DNA of 64,000 nucleotides from Wolfiporia cocos (GCA_029448655.1 JACCLO010000010.1:1736001-1800000), one strand, 5' to 3'. Counted from the stretch's first letter, positions 50,490 to 62,814 are shown. A program made the numbers and translations. Notes: generated by a model not told the origin, from the sequence alone.

Positions 50490-51351
50490 ATGCCGGCGAA
50501 GAGTAAAGCGCTGGTATGTACTAAATTGTGGCCTGGGGCCGAATGTCGGAACGGCTGATCAATGCTCAAGCCTTCTCAGCAGTCATCGAGCAGCGACGAT
50601 GCAGGGTAGCTTTATCCTAAAAGTGACGCAGACCTCCACTCACGCGCCTTCCCATGTACCTTTAGCATAATGGCTGCAGTCGCGCAGCAGATGCAGTGTG
50701 AGCGAGCCAAGCTGTGGCGTTCTGGCAGGCCCCATGCAATCGGCTGATACAATGCATATCACAGCAACATGGGAAAAGAAGCGGAAGGAGAAAGAGACCA
50801 AGTACTTCCAGGAGATGAAGGCGTCGCTGGATCATTGCGTGAGCTCGGACCGCGTATATGCGTGAATAGGTCGTTATATGCGCGCTAACCATGTAGATTT
50901 TAACTCGGACGACCGAGTTTCGCGAGGCGGGAGATGAGATGTGTGTATCTTCACGTTATGCTTGGGTGTATGCTGAGTTCGCCGATGACAAAGGAACGCG
51001 TTGTACGAGAAGTTCGTAATGGACTGCGCCACAGCTGAGGACGAGATTCGCAAGCTGTGGGAACAGCTGCTGAGCGAGCAGCGAAAGCTATTGGTGGGTT
51101 TATCACAACGCGGTATAGATGGGAAACATATTTTCACTGTATTATCTGTTATAGACTCTCGCAGAGCAGAAGCACAAGCGTGTCATGGAGAGCGAGAACG
51201 AAAGAGAACGTGGACAGGTACAGGGTATGGCTATCGCAAAGAGGGCCATAGAAGGTGGGATAAATCATGAATTAGAATACTGAGTATGACTAACGGATTT
51301 ATCCAAGATTTCAACAAGCTTGTCACTTCCCTGCGCGAGATCGACAAGTAG
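50490..51351 (+). CDS. small coiled-coil protein, unrecognised
   Basis: Eight exons (50490-50513, 50571-50605, 50666-50697, 50765-50838, 50897-50940, 50994-51093, 51155-51254, 51308-51351) close in frame to 150 aa; none of the exons exceeds 100 nt, so no single-frame ORF shows the gene. It starts MPAKSKAL and a Ser-rich patch, followed by MAAVAQQMQSTWEKKRKEKE, YFQEMKASLDHC, TTEFREAGDEMNALYEKF, DEIRKLWEQLLSEQRKLL, LAEQKHKRVMESENERERGQ and, at the end, DFNKLVTSLREIDK. Nearly the whole protein is predicted alpha-helical with heptad-like charge, indicating a coiled coil that would assemble with a partner. The regular donor and acceptor sites in each intron and the uninterrupted helix support the model. 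Function is unknown. Confidence 0.72.
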
Positions 51352-52264
51352 ACAATCGCCACGAATAGGCTAACTCTTTTCGATCTCGCAGGATACTGTA
51401 CATGCGCATATAATGAAAAAAATACTTTGTCGAGCACAGTTCGAATTCTGTTCCATCGTGTCCGCAACAACACCGCTGCATTATTGCCGAACCCAATGTC
51501 AATCTAATTGCGTATGCGATACATGATGTGTGAGTGATCTATATCAGTATTATCAGCACATTTAGAGCCACTGGCTTCCATCACAAATAGCCAGAATATG
51601 CACATGGATCTATGCCATAGTTAGCATGACAGCAGAGCGGTAAATTCTTGCGACTTCAGCCATATTGGGCGGTTGACTCTCGGCTGTGTTGGAAAGCGTA
51701 GACTTTGGCGAATCAGGGCGGAAAGACAGCGCAAAGTCCCGGTTAAGAACGAAACATCTCTCAAGTCCTGGTCAGTCACGCGAACATTGCGTGTTCTAGT
51801 TTCCTTACCAGCCATTACGCTCGTAAGCAGGCGTAGCTACACCACAGACAATGAACCAATGCTCGACATACCAACCAGTCTCCCCCAACGCCTTCTTAAG
51901 TCGGTCACGGCGAGAGTGCCGCTCCTGAGGCCTGAGGCCCGAGGCCTGAAGCTGAAGCGCTGAGCGCCAAGTTCGCATGTGTGATCGGGGATTGCCGAAT
52001 GTACGTAACACGATCAGGTCCGAGGATCGCCTGGGACTCAGCGGACTCAGCGGCTCGACTTGCTTCCTACCTGCTGCATGCTGCCTGCATGCCCCTGCAG
52101 GCCACCGAGCTCATTCACATTCCCAAGCTCTAACCGAATCATCTTCTTGTACACAGTATCTCCCTCCTGGCCCCCTATTTTTACGCCATCTCACGACCAC
52201 AATTCGCGGTGAGTCAATATAGCAACTATTTGGGGTCTTATTGCTGATCTGCTGCAGCTGTTGA
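51352..52264. other. intergenic, TSC2 upstream region
   Basis: No supported gene. A short imperfect repeat of CCTGAGG/GCCTGA units lies at about 51925-51960, and the last 200 bp are pyrimidine-rich as expected for a fungal promoter. Confidence 0.5.
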
Positions 52265-55200
52265 ATGGCCGCCCCACATGATGATCCTTATCGACTACCG
52301 CGGCTGCGGTCAAATACAAGTTCCTTCTCGCCGTTATTTCTTTGGCGCAATCGCGAGACGATAGCTGCTCCGGCTCAGCCCGCGTCCTCAACGCCTCTAT
52401 CGCTCGAGGCGCTTGTTGAAGCGTTGAGACCCCCAGCCGTACCGTCGCTCAATCATGCCCGTGCACTTTCTGCAGCTCTTTCTGGAGAGGTCTCAATCCC
52501 GCACGTCGCAACCCTGAATGCGATCCTGGCATCCCTGTGCTCTTCGGCTTCCCCGCCGTCGCTGCAGGCTGCTGGGTACGAGATTCTTGCTGCCTATTGG
52601 GACAATAGCGGCGCTGCTGCACTATCCACATCTGACCGTCTTGCTTGCGTGTCCTTCTTTCTCGACCCTAATACAGCCGCTTGGTCGTCTGAAGTCTGGG
52701 AAGCGCGCTTCAAGGCTCTGGTGGCTATCATTCAGTCGGGCACTGAGACTGCTGGAATGGAAGGTTCGCTCCTGAAGGTTCTCAGTTCCTGGATCACAGG
52801 AGCCTTCGAAGGGCTGACTCGTCATGACCCTGTTCCTCCGGAGGAACAAGCCGAAAGACAACGCAGCGTCGAAGCTCTCACCGCGTTCCTTACAACACTC
52901 GTGGGGGAACCTGAGTTTGTCTCCAGATTATCAGAACATGATACGTCCTCTGTGATCGAGTTATGGGCTGAACTGATTGATCAATCGCTACTTATTCCGC
53001 AATCGGAAGAGCACCTACTGAGGATTGTGTCGTCTTCGCATGCGCACATTTCTCTGAGCCACCGGCGCCATCGCTCGTCAACATCGATACCTCAGACAAC
53101 GTCGCTGAAGCACCCTGCCGATATTATTGTCGACGCATATCTGACGTATCTGGAGACTCGGCTTCGAGCTCTCGCTCATAGTCACCTCAAAAACATTCTA
53201 CCTCCGTTGTTCCGCTGCCTGGCAGTTTATGCGACTCCGCTGCCTCGTATCTCATTGACGCCGAGCGTGGCGCACCAGGACCCTATCGAAAAGCGTATTC
53301 TCGACACGTTGACATCGCTCGTCTCCGGGCCGTTCTCGTCGTCGTGTACCAACCTGATGAAGCATCACCTCTTCCCGTCCGACGAACCGCTGCAGGTCAG
53401 CGTACAGACGACGCGGGGTGCGCTGCGCACGTTGCGCAAAAATATCCGTGATATCCTAATCATGCGGCTCGCGCGTGCCTACATAGCGCGTGAGAGCTCG
53501 GTAGACTACTCGCCCGCAGGAGCGCCGGCACACATCAACCTTGAGCGTGATCTGATGGAGCGCGCGTGGTCAAAGGACGACACCGCCGCCTGGGACTTAC
53601 TGCGTTTCCGCAGCGTGCTCTGCCGCGCCATCCGCGCGTGGATTGCACACGACTTCGCCGGCGTCGGCGAGAGCGAGGCGGATTCAGCAAGGGAGAAAGT
53701 GCTGAGCGAGATCGCAGCGATACTCAAAGACGTCATCCAGGCGCTGGATGAGCGCAACGACGTGGACGACGTGGACGACGAAGAGGTCGGGTCGGTCGGA
53801 GACATACTGCATGAGCTTGTCGCGTATGTGCACCGATTAAAGTATGTTTCAATCAGTATAATCACAACAATACACCATCTCACATCTCATTTGTGTGATT
53901 TATTTCGTTTCAAGGGACCCACATGGAGGCCAGATAGTGATCTCGCTATCGCAAACGAATCATAAATCGCTACTCGTGAATGCCATCCTCCCGTTGCTCG
54001 CTCAGGACTTACGCGAGACGCCGTTGTACCCAGTCCTGCCGTCTATCATACTTGCGATGGCGGAACACGTCACGGACACGGACACCGCGGGTTTGCTTCG
54101 GACGATGTCCGACAGGCAGAGCCTCTCACCCACGTCGCCGACGTGGCTTGTACACTGGGGGAGTATTCTCGCGATTCCGCGGTTGTTTACAGCCACGCGC
54201 CCGCACACGCGCGAAGTCGCTATGGACATGCTTGGGCGTGTGTGGGAGTTCGTGAAAGACATCCCTGTTTACCGCCGCCCGCTCGCGGAGCTCGTACTCG
54301 ACTTCTGGAAGAAGCAGCGCAAGACGGACATCGAGGATGTCAGCGTCACGGTGATCTGGTACATCCTCGGCGACGAGGCAGTGCTACGAATGGCAGAGGG
54401 TGAGGGAAAAGAGACGTGCGAGGCGGATCGCGGGTTTGCTGAGGACATCATGAGCTTCCTCATTTCTATTGCCTCCGAAAAACACAACGAAGATGATGAT
54501 CTTGCCGACAATGCGTCCGTCCGGACCGCAGAATACCACTCGGTCTCACCATCTGCGCCTCCCGTACCAACTGCGACTTCACCTGTCCTGTCGCGCGTAC
54601 AATCAGACTATCAGAGCACTAAAGACAGAGATACGATCCCCACCATGATCTCGATACTGTCATCTCTAACATCCGGCAACTCGTCGCGTTCGCAATCCCA
54701 GCCGCGGCAGCCCACGGAACCCACGCCGGTCGTTGAGCCGCCTCCTGCTGCGCCGCCACCGTCGCCGCTGCCGCGATCCGTTGGCGGAGTTGTCGCGCTG
54801 ATCTCCATCTTTAGTCAGCTCGCATTCACGTCTCTCGTGAACTCGGAGCACAACGTAAGTCTGGCAGTGCGCATCTTCCGCACGCTTGTGGGTCTCCTCG
54901 TAAGCGCACAGTGCGTGCGCGCACGCCTCACTGTCCTGCAATTTCTCATGCGACTAAGGGTTGACCGTGACCACCGACTTTACTATGCCTCGAGGGATCA
55001 CGACAAGGACGGGAATGTGGCCAACCTTGCTGCGCTCATCAGCCGTGGCCCGAGAACGTCTGGCCTATCTGAGCACGCCACCGCGGAAGAAATTCGTAGC
55101 GCTCGCTCGCGGAATCCGCAGGAACGAAATGGGAGGAGACCGTCGCGCGGCCGTGGTGGGCAGCCAGTCAGGGCGGAATCCAGGAGTCGCTCGAGGACTG

Positions 55201-57596
55201 CCGCGCGGGTTGTATCGACCCCTGCCTCATTACGGAGGTTGAAGCCTAGGGAGCCAATGTGGTCCGTACCGGAAACACTGCCATTCTCTCTGGCTGTTGA
55301 CGACACGGCAAGCGAAGGGATCATATCGTATGACCCATCTGGTCCGCGGGAAGCCATGGTCCTTCCATTCTCTCAATATTTGAGGACACTACTCTCGATT
55401 CTCGAAGAAGAGAGCGAATGGGAGATCCTGTCATATGTGCTGTGCTACCTGCCAACTCAGCTCGCAAATAAACATCTGGTGTGTGGGCCGAGGTCGCGCG
55501 ACGTGCTGAACATGATGGTCTCCGTGATGTGTGCACACATCTCTGACGGCAGCTTCGCGAGCAACATTGAACGATGGCCTGACAACGTCGCCGCTCGGGA
55601 TGCTTACGAGCTGGTATACCACACGCTGACCGTACTAATCAGCTATAAGCGCTGTTTCCCGGAGCTTCAGCTGCAGCACCATCTGGTGGAAGTGTTCTTT
55701 ATGGGCTTAAGCGAGCAGTCGTCCACCGTCAAATGCTGCCTGCATGCGCTTTCGTTGTCTGCGTTTGAACTGCAACCCTCCATGACAAGGTATATCTCGA
55801 AGATTTTAGAGAAGCTGTCACAGATTATGTCGAACTCGGCCAATGCAGTCCACATCATCGACTTCCTCGCTATTGTCGGCTCTCTTCCGGCGTTGCGCGC
55901 AAACTTCACAGAGGAGGATTACAAGATGGTGTTTGCTGTCGCTCTTCAATACTTGCAAGATCACAGTAACCCCGGCGAAGCTCCGCAGATCTCCTGGGCC
56001 TTATCACAGCACGTTCTTCTAATGTCGTACTATATCGTCTATCTATGGTTCCTCGCAGTCGAGCAGCCGGACAGAGCGCGCCACATCAAGTTCATATCGC
56101 GCCAGCTGCTTCTTGCCAATCAAGGGAAAGAAAAGGTCGACGAACCAGCAGAAGTGTGCTTTGACTGGCTCGCACGTTATACCTACGCCAGCGCCGACCC
56201 TCGCCCAGCAAATTCGATGCTGAACGAGATCGTCATGAATCCGCATATTCAGCGGACCCCTGAGCCTGCGATCAGCGAGAAGACATGGATCGCGGGCACT
56301 GCCGTGATCACCGTGCGCGCACTCATGAGACGTGGTTGGATGGAGGTTATGACTCGCCGTGCCTCAGGTCTCACGAAGTTCCTCTGCAGATCGGAGAACG
56401 TGCCTATGATCCCCGTTGGCGACGTTGACCCTGACATGATTTCTGTCGCTGCTGGTTTGACGCTGGATCGCGACATACAGAGCCCTGGTACATCTGCGCC
56501 TCGCGGCCAGAAGTTGTCTGCCGATGCCTCTGCGCTTGTAGTGAGTATATCTCCTCATGATATGGACTTCGTCAACTCGCTCAATGCCGTATAGGATGAC
56601 CTGCAGGAAGTGCATCAATCTACCGTGGACGCACAAGGATCTGCCGCTAGACCTGACCCAATTACTGGCTACGTTTGGAGTGGATCCGCCCCATCTCAGC
56701 GACGGAAAGATGTGACAATCGATCCAGCCTATTTCGCCCTGCAGCTATCATCTTATCCGGACAACGTGAATCCTAGCCGATTGCGGCTTGTCACAGATCA
56801 CAAAGCTCTTGCCAAGTTCTGCAGTACGTTTGATCGAATGCCCGTAATCGACACTCACAAGGTCGGAATTATGTACGTGGCGCCTGGCCAAAAGGATGAA
56901 ATGGACATTCTTCGAAACGATTATGGCTCGCCTGCTTACACACGCTTCCTGGAGGGCCTGGGTCGGCTGATCAACCTCCGCGGACAGGTGGATGTCTACC
57001 ACGGGGGATTGGATCCAGACGAAGATGGAGAATACGCGTACGCATGGTGGGATGATATAGGGCAGATCCTCTACCATACCGCGACATTGATGCCTTCTGA
57101 CGATGACCAATGCATCAACAAAAAACGACACATCGGCAACGACTATGTCAGGATTGTCTGGAACGATTCAGGCATGCCCTACAGGTTCGATACCCTGACA
57201 ACTCAGTTCCAATTTGTGAACATTGTCATCGAACCTCACTCTCGTGGCGCGATTGCGGCGTTCTCAGATAACGTTCACGAGAATGAGTATTTCAAAGTCA
57301 CCGTCCAACGTGTGCCGGGGATGACGGAAGCAACGCCGATTGGGGATTTCAAGTTGATTTCCGCAGAAAACTTGCCATTCCTTGTCAGACAAACCAGTTT
57401 AGTCCTGGACTGGTTTGCATATGTATACGAGCGCACGAATGGGGACTCCGAGGAAGTCGAAGTGACCACCAACTGGCGCGCACGGCTACAAGCCATCAAG
57501 CGATTCCGCGACCAGATGTCTGCCTCCTACCAGCCTCCCCCACCAGAAGAGGGCATCACAGGACAGGTATACAGAGACTTCACCACAATGTATTAG
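52265..57596 (+). CDS. TSC2: tuberin (TSC2), RHEB GTPase-activating protein
   Basis: Exons 52265-53841, 53915-56540 and 56595-57596 give 1734 aa (human TSC2 is 1807). The first 1400 residues are alpha-solenoid with tuberin-like segments, including a Pro-rich insert near 54720. The C-terminal Rap/Ran-GAP domain is well preserved: PVIDTHKVGIMYVAPGQ, YTRFLEGLGRLINLRGQV, YHGGLDPDEDGEYAYAWWDD, HTATLMPSDDD, KKRHIGNDYVRIVWNDSG (with the catalytic Asn thumb of the GND sequence), FQFVNIVIEPHS and NLPFLVRQT. With TSC1 it turns off RHEB and so restrains TORC1. Budding yeast lacks this gene, whereas fission yeast and many basidiomycetes keep it. It is convergent with GEN1, with a gap of 195 bp. Confidence 0.95.
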
Positions 57597-57791
57597 TAGG
57601 GCTTTCTGGATATCTACGCGACGCTCACACATTCCTTGATTATGTCCGTTGTTACTCACCCACCATTGTAGCCACATTTCTATACCACACTCTACCATTC
57701 TGTGTTTTGGGAGCCATGTCGTATGCAAGGGTCATAGTAATCAAAATACATACACCGTCGTAAATATATATACTCGGTGAGTGTGCTGCAA

Positions 57792-60700
57792 TCAAGTTAG
57801 GTCTATTATATCGTCGGGGTCAGGAAGTGGTGTATTGCGCCGCGATTTCGATAGCGTCACTTTGCTTGTGCTAGCGAGGGTGCGCATCGTATTGCTCGTG
57901 TGTGTCGCCGCGTTCGTAGATCTCGCCTTTGCCAATAGTAATGGAGGTATATCCCTCTTGGGTGCCAGCAGACTCGCATCGTCGGAATCGCTCGATATTT
58001 CGATGACCGGCACATTCTCCTTGATCGCAGCAGCCCTCCGCCTCGCAGGCGACAGCAGCGGCCTTACCACAGGCACTGCGGGCGGCCTCTGCTCATCCGT
58101 CCGAGCCCCATCCCGGGAATCCAAAGCCGACTCGTCCTCCGACGGGAGCTCACGCGTCTTGGACCGCGGCGACGTCTGCGCGCGCGACGTGCGTGGGGAC
58201 TTCTGCAGAGACGAGTCCGAGCTATAGCCATGATCCTCGCATGTAAGCGTCTTTGTCGGCTCTCCAGGTACGCGCGGAATGCCGCGGGGCATGTCGCCCG
58301 TGTCTGAGTCGGAGTGTGTGGACGGGAAGGCGTAGTCGTCGCGGGACAGCGGGAACGGCGCGGGGACGAGGCGCGGTTTTGGTTTCGGCTGTGGCGGGGG
58401 CGCAGCAGGGACGTTGTCCCCACGCTGGCTGCTAGGGGGCACTCGCACTGGCAACGCGGGGATAGGCGTGCTCAGCGTCCGCACGGGCGGTGCTGCGCGG
58501 AACAGGGCGTCGTCCGAGCCGTCGCTAATGCTGATGGTCGAATCGCGGCGCGCACGCCTCGACGGCCCCGCGACTGCCTTTGCTAGTGGGCGTCGTGCTC
58601 TCGGCGGGGAGGACGGCGGGCGCAGGGCTGGCGGTGGGGAGGAGTACCGCATGGGCAGGCCGCGTGACTTTGCGGCGGCGGCACTGCTGCTCTTTCTCGT
58701 CGCATAGAAGTCCTTGATACGGCTGGCCGGACTAGGCGACGCCTCGAAGGCACGCTTGGGATCTGTGCCCTTCTTCTTGCCCATCTTTTCATTCACCTTC
58801 GTGTTCGTAGGCGCGGATTTCTTCTTTGTGGGCATGATCGGAGCGACCGGCAACACCATCTCGTCCGCACTCTCTTCCTCCTCTTCTTCAATAGCAGGGA
58901 CCCTCCTGCTGCCCTTGCCCCTGCCCTTCGCAACCGGCTTCTCCTTAGACGCAGACGCGGACTTCGTCCCCGCCCTTCGCGCGGCGCGCGCCGCCTGCGC
59001 GCCCTCAAACGCCGCGACGAGTGCGGGTTCGACGGGGCGCACCATGCACGCGGGCAGCCACACGCGCAGGTGGCTCGCCGGGTCCGGCGGCGCGCGCCCC
59101 CTCCGCCGCCCCTCGCCGCCGTCCTCGCCATCCTCTCCCTCGCCGCCGCTCTCGCCGTCAGACGCCGGGAGCGCGAAGAGCCCGTGCTCGACGGGCTTCC
59201 GCCGGCCCTCGACGCCCGCCGCGCAGAGCGCCGCGAGCTGCGCGGGCGCGATCTCGACGCGAAGCTCGGGCACGCCGTCCGTGGATGCGTGTGTGCGCGC
59301 GGAGTGGATCTTGGTCAGGAGCGGCTCGGCGTCGGCGTCGGCATCGGCGGGGGAGGGGGTGGTGAGGTGCATGGAGGAGAAGTGCGCGGCGATCATTGAC
59401 GCGGGCGTGCCGGGAACGCGGCGCGCCGTGTCCGCACTGGCGGTGTATCCGGGAGTGACGGGCGGACGGGCGGAACTTGAGGACGTGGAGGCGTCGCGGG
59501 CGCGGTCCTGGAGGAGGACCGCGCGGCGGAGGATGCGCAGCACGGCCGCGGGCCAGAGCACGGTGCGGAAGCGCTTGAGGATAATGTCCTTCACGCCCCA
59601 CTCGAAGTACATCTCGCACACGCCTGCGATCTTCCCAAGGTCCGGCTCCTTGTCCCAGCGAATGTCCTGCAGCGCGCCGCCGCACGTCTCGGACGTGACC
59701 GGGCACGCATAGCTCAGAAGCACATCGACGGCGGGGAAGTCGTCGCGCACGGCGTGCGCGAGCGCGGGCCGCCGCCCGCCGAGGTGGCCCTGCGAGTTGG
59801 TGCGCAGCTCCGCGCGGAGTGCCTCGCGCCACGCGGCGAGCGCGTCCGGAAGCTCCGAGCGCGGCGTCGTGCGCGCGGCGTGCAGGAGCGCGTCGCCGAG
59901 CCCTGCGCGCGCGAGCCCGTGCGCGATAGCAGGTCCGCAGCCTGGCAGCCCGGCCTGATCGTAGTCTCCGCCACGCAGAATGCCGATGAGGATTAGCCCA
60001 CCCTGCGTGAGCCCGATGGAGGGATGCGCGAGCACGTCCGCCGCTTTGTAGATCGCGACGTGGTTGCCGTCGTCCCGCCCGTCGCTGTTCGTAAGTGCGT
60101 GCGCGCGGTTGCCGGTGAGGTTTGTGCCGGCGCTACAGAAAGTGGGAAAGAGGCAGAAGAGAAGAGGAGGAAGGGGGTGAATGATGGGTCAGCATAGAAT
60201 GGAGGAGGGGTCAGTGCGGGAAGGATATGCGGAGCGGCGGGCGGGCCTCACTTGCGGACAATCATCTTAGCACCAAACAGAAATGTGTCGACATCGTCGG
60301 TATATACTGCGTCAATAGCCCCGATGCGGTTCAGATATGCGAGCTCTGCTTCGGCCTCGCCTGGGGCCTGCATAGGCCATGTCAATGAGAGTTGTGCGAG
60401 ACATGCTCAGCACACGCACCATGCGCCACTCAAAGCCAAACGCGCTGATGATTGCCTGCATTCCCTGCACCATCCAGTGGTCCTTCCCCGAGATGCGCTT
60501 GCCGCGCTTGTGTGTAGGGCGCTTCGGGCCGTCAAAGACGAAGAGCGGGAGAAAGGGTGCGCTGAGGAGGCGTGTGCACCTGAAGAAGAGCGTGCGCAGC
60601 TCTGGATTCTCTCCCTCTCGGCCGTATGTAGCGTGATAGAACCATATGCTCGCGTCGATGCCTATGCGGAGCCCGCGGCAGCCGTCCGGATTCGCGACGA

Positions 60701-60831
60701 AGCCGTCCGCTACGGCGAGGTGGGTGAGCGAGCGGGTCTCGCCCGCGGGGCGTAGAATCTGAACGGAAGTATTAGTATGAGACCAAGCAGCTGGATGCGG
60801 CACGCACCTCCCAGAGGCCAGGGACGCCCAT
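57792..60831 (-). CDS. GEN1: Holliday-junction resolvase GEN1/Yen1 (XPG family)
   Basis: Exons 60831-60808, 60758-60420, 60367-60252 and 60132-57792 give 939 aa. The start MGVPGLWEILRP is the canonical XPG N-terminus, with an eight-codon first exon. RIGIDASIWFYHATYG holds an active-site Asp, FVFDGPKRPTHKRGKR follows, and the XPG-I block APGEAEAELAYL with VYTDDVDTFLFGAK supplies the metal-binding acids. LILIGILRGGDYDQAGLPGC is the H3TH DNA-binding part. DKEPDLGKIAGVCEMYFEWG with KRFRTVLWP resembles the GEN1 chromodomain. The last 450 residues are low-complexity and basic, with PVIEISSDSDD, TISISDGSDDALF and a terminal DIIDLT, all SUMO-interacting-motif-like. GEN1/Yen1 cuts four-way junctions late in the cell cycle. 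Confidence 0.95.
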
Positions 60832-61374
60832 GGCTCAGAAGCTGTAGCAGGCGGAGTGACGCACCAACACGGTGACAGGTCGCGTCTGCATGTGACAGTT
60901 CGCGTCTCATTAGTCACGCTCGTCCGTGCCACAGCCAGCACTCGTCCTGTCCTCCAGAAGCAATCACGCAATCTTCTATGGTTGGCACCATCTGCCAGTA
61001 GCAATCCTAGCAGCGCTCGGGACAGCCCAGGCGTCGAACACTTATCGGATTTGGTCGTATGAACCCCTGGAAAGTTCCCAAGGAATCGCGTGCGGTGAAA
61101 CCCACTGGTCTGAATGTTCGTTCACACATATGTTTTCAGTCTGTATAAATGCACTACGTTGCTACCGCAAGCTACGTGGAACAATAGAACGCCACCTATT
61201 CATCACAGGAGTCTTCGTGGTCTTCTAGGTCAGATTAAGGGCTGTGAATAGATCATGCTCATCGCATTCACCCGGCGAGTGCGTTCCAGTCTGATGTGAC
61301 AGACAGATCGCGAATTGCTGCGCTCGCTTGTCGACTGACAGCGTCGCACACAGCCTCACTCGCAGTGGCGGCGC
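60832..61374. other. intergenic upstream of GEN1
   Basis: No gene recognised; it includes the GEN1 promoter and the far edge of the degenerate zinc-finger copy. Confidence 0.5.
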
Positions 61375-61472
61375 GTGCACAACATATATCATCCCTCCTG
61401 TTTCCCCTGGCTGAATCCTCCACCCTGTAGCAAGCTTTCGCCTGAATTAGTTGCAACCTCGCACTTTGGCAA

Positions 61473-61755
61473 AATGAAATCACGTGAGGCCACTACGGCA
61501 TTCGCGAAGTCCGCAGCCCCCCCTACCGTTGTTGTCGACCCCTGCAGGGTAAGTCCCGCATGGAGACCTACCTGAACTCCCTTAGATACCATCGCATTCG
61601 CACCTCCCTACACATGGTCTACCGAACGCATAACCCTATCCGCCCCATCCCAAAAGCCCCGCCTTCCGCCCACTAATGCCGCATTTAGTCGTAGTTACTT
61701 GACGCGGGATACAAATGTACTTAAAAAAATAAAATAAAAAAATGAAATCACGTGA
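61473..61755 (+). repeat. 17-bp target-site duplication pair
   Basis: AAAATGAAATCACGTGA at 61473-61489 and 61739-61755. Both copies are identical and border the insertion. Confidence 0.9.
61490..61738 (+). mobile_element. A-tailed retroposon (SINE-like or retrocopy) with 17-bp TSD
   Basis: The insert is absent from the intact paralogue at 35.78 kb, and removing it together with one of the flanking 17-bp repeats restores the alignment. Identical AAAATGAAATCACGTGA copies flank it at 61473-61489 and 61739-61755. The 3' end is A-rich (TTAAAAAAATAAAATAAAA). This is the signature of target-primed reverse transcription by a LINE-type machinery. I see no clear pol III A or B box, so a retrocopied mRNA fragment or a truncated LINE are as likely as a SINE. 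Confidence 0.8.
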
Positions 61756-62613
61756 AGATTCGCCTTCTATCTTGGGTCGTCCGCAACCCCGGTCGCGCGA
61801 GCTACTTGCTTTGGAATCGCCTTTCCTTCCTCCAAGCACTGATCCCTCCGCACGGTCCACTTCTGGTAGCGATTCCGCTCTGTTTCGAACCCTCCACGGT
61901 GCAGCCAAACCTTATGTGTCTTCTGTCGCCCCGCCTGAACTACACACCACGTCTCTTGCCTTCAAACAAAGCTGTCTTGGAGCATCTAGTGTACAAAATT
62001 AATGTGGCGCTTCCACTTCCGCGCGGCCGAGAACGTCGAGATGCAAACGTTGATGGGACGCGCACTCGACGTGTAGTTGTAATCGTCAATGCAGTAGTGC
62101 TGCATCACCTGCTGCGACATGTCTTTGATAATGCAGTCCTCGCAGAGATATGTGAAATACCATATTCACATGTCTGTACGAGGATTGCAGCTGAGCTTCA
62201 GTTGTGATCCGATTTCCACGAATAAGCAGTGCCGGTGCCATTGTACCGCCCCTGAGACAGAAGATGTAGCAAGCTGCGGAACATTCTAGCCATTCGCGAG
62301 GTCATCGTCAGCAACCGTGGCGACAGAACTCGAACACGTTCCTGCATCACGCGAGACAGGAGTCGAGGACACCGATGCGAAGCTTGAGGTAACGCGAACA
62401 TTGACGCCACGCACGTATGCGGAGAGGTGGAGGCGACTCGGGTGGCGTTTACCACATGAGCATGACACTCGTCCGTGAGGGATGCCTTGCGCGGAATCAT
62501 TGATTGCTGTAGAATTCCCACTATTGATGGCAGTCTTGATGTTATTGCCCAGGTCTTCTTTACAGTCATCGCCATTCTGCATGACGCTGACATCTGATGC
62601 TTTGATGGTTGAT

Positions 62614-62691
62614 GGTCATAAGGTCTGCTTGTAAACGAATACGCTTTCCATCCCTGGAAAGTGTATTCGCTCACAAGCAGACCTTGGGACC
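62614..62691. repeat. fold-back palindrome at the edge of the zinc-finger copy
   Basis: Arms of about 31 bp (62620-62650 and 62655-62685) match with three mismatches around the loop TCCC, and weaker pairing continues to 62614 and 62691. The left arm (minus-strand reading) is the zinc-finger gene sequence that encodes KRTRTQ; the right arm is its inverted copy. Homology to the intact gene stops here. Confidence 0.85.
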
Positions 62692-62814
62692 ACTCAAGCA
62701 TTAGATTAGAATATCATGCAAGATAATATAATCACAAGGTCTGGTAGACGAGTAGATTCTACTGAGCATGGTGACACGAGTCAGCACGGTCTATCTACCC
62801 TTTGACCAGCGAGC

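Larger units (their letters stand above)
61375..62691 (-). pseudogene. degenerate inverted copy of the C2H2 gene at 34.2-36.0 kb
   Basis: Read on the minus strand, this stretch follows the last two thirds of the intact gene: GGGAATTCTAC, then CATCCCTTAC-like codons, CGGATCACAACTGAAGCTCA, GAGGACTGC, ATTGACGATTAC, TCGGCCGCGCGGAAGTGGA, GCGCGACCGGGG, CCAAAGTGCGAG and AACAGGAGGGATGATATA. Stops and frameshifts break it everywhere; the first finger has lost its Cys and the second is preserved only in part. The copy lacks the N-terminal 90 or so codons, is interrupted by a 249-bp insertion (61490-61738) and has lost about 90 bp near its 3' end. It is a pseudogene of the gene at 34232. Confidence 0.9.

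Noticed and set aside
51421..51460. GTTCGAATTC-like B-box, possible tRNA gene
   Set aside because: No A-box or foldable cloverleaf lies upstream at the right distance.
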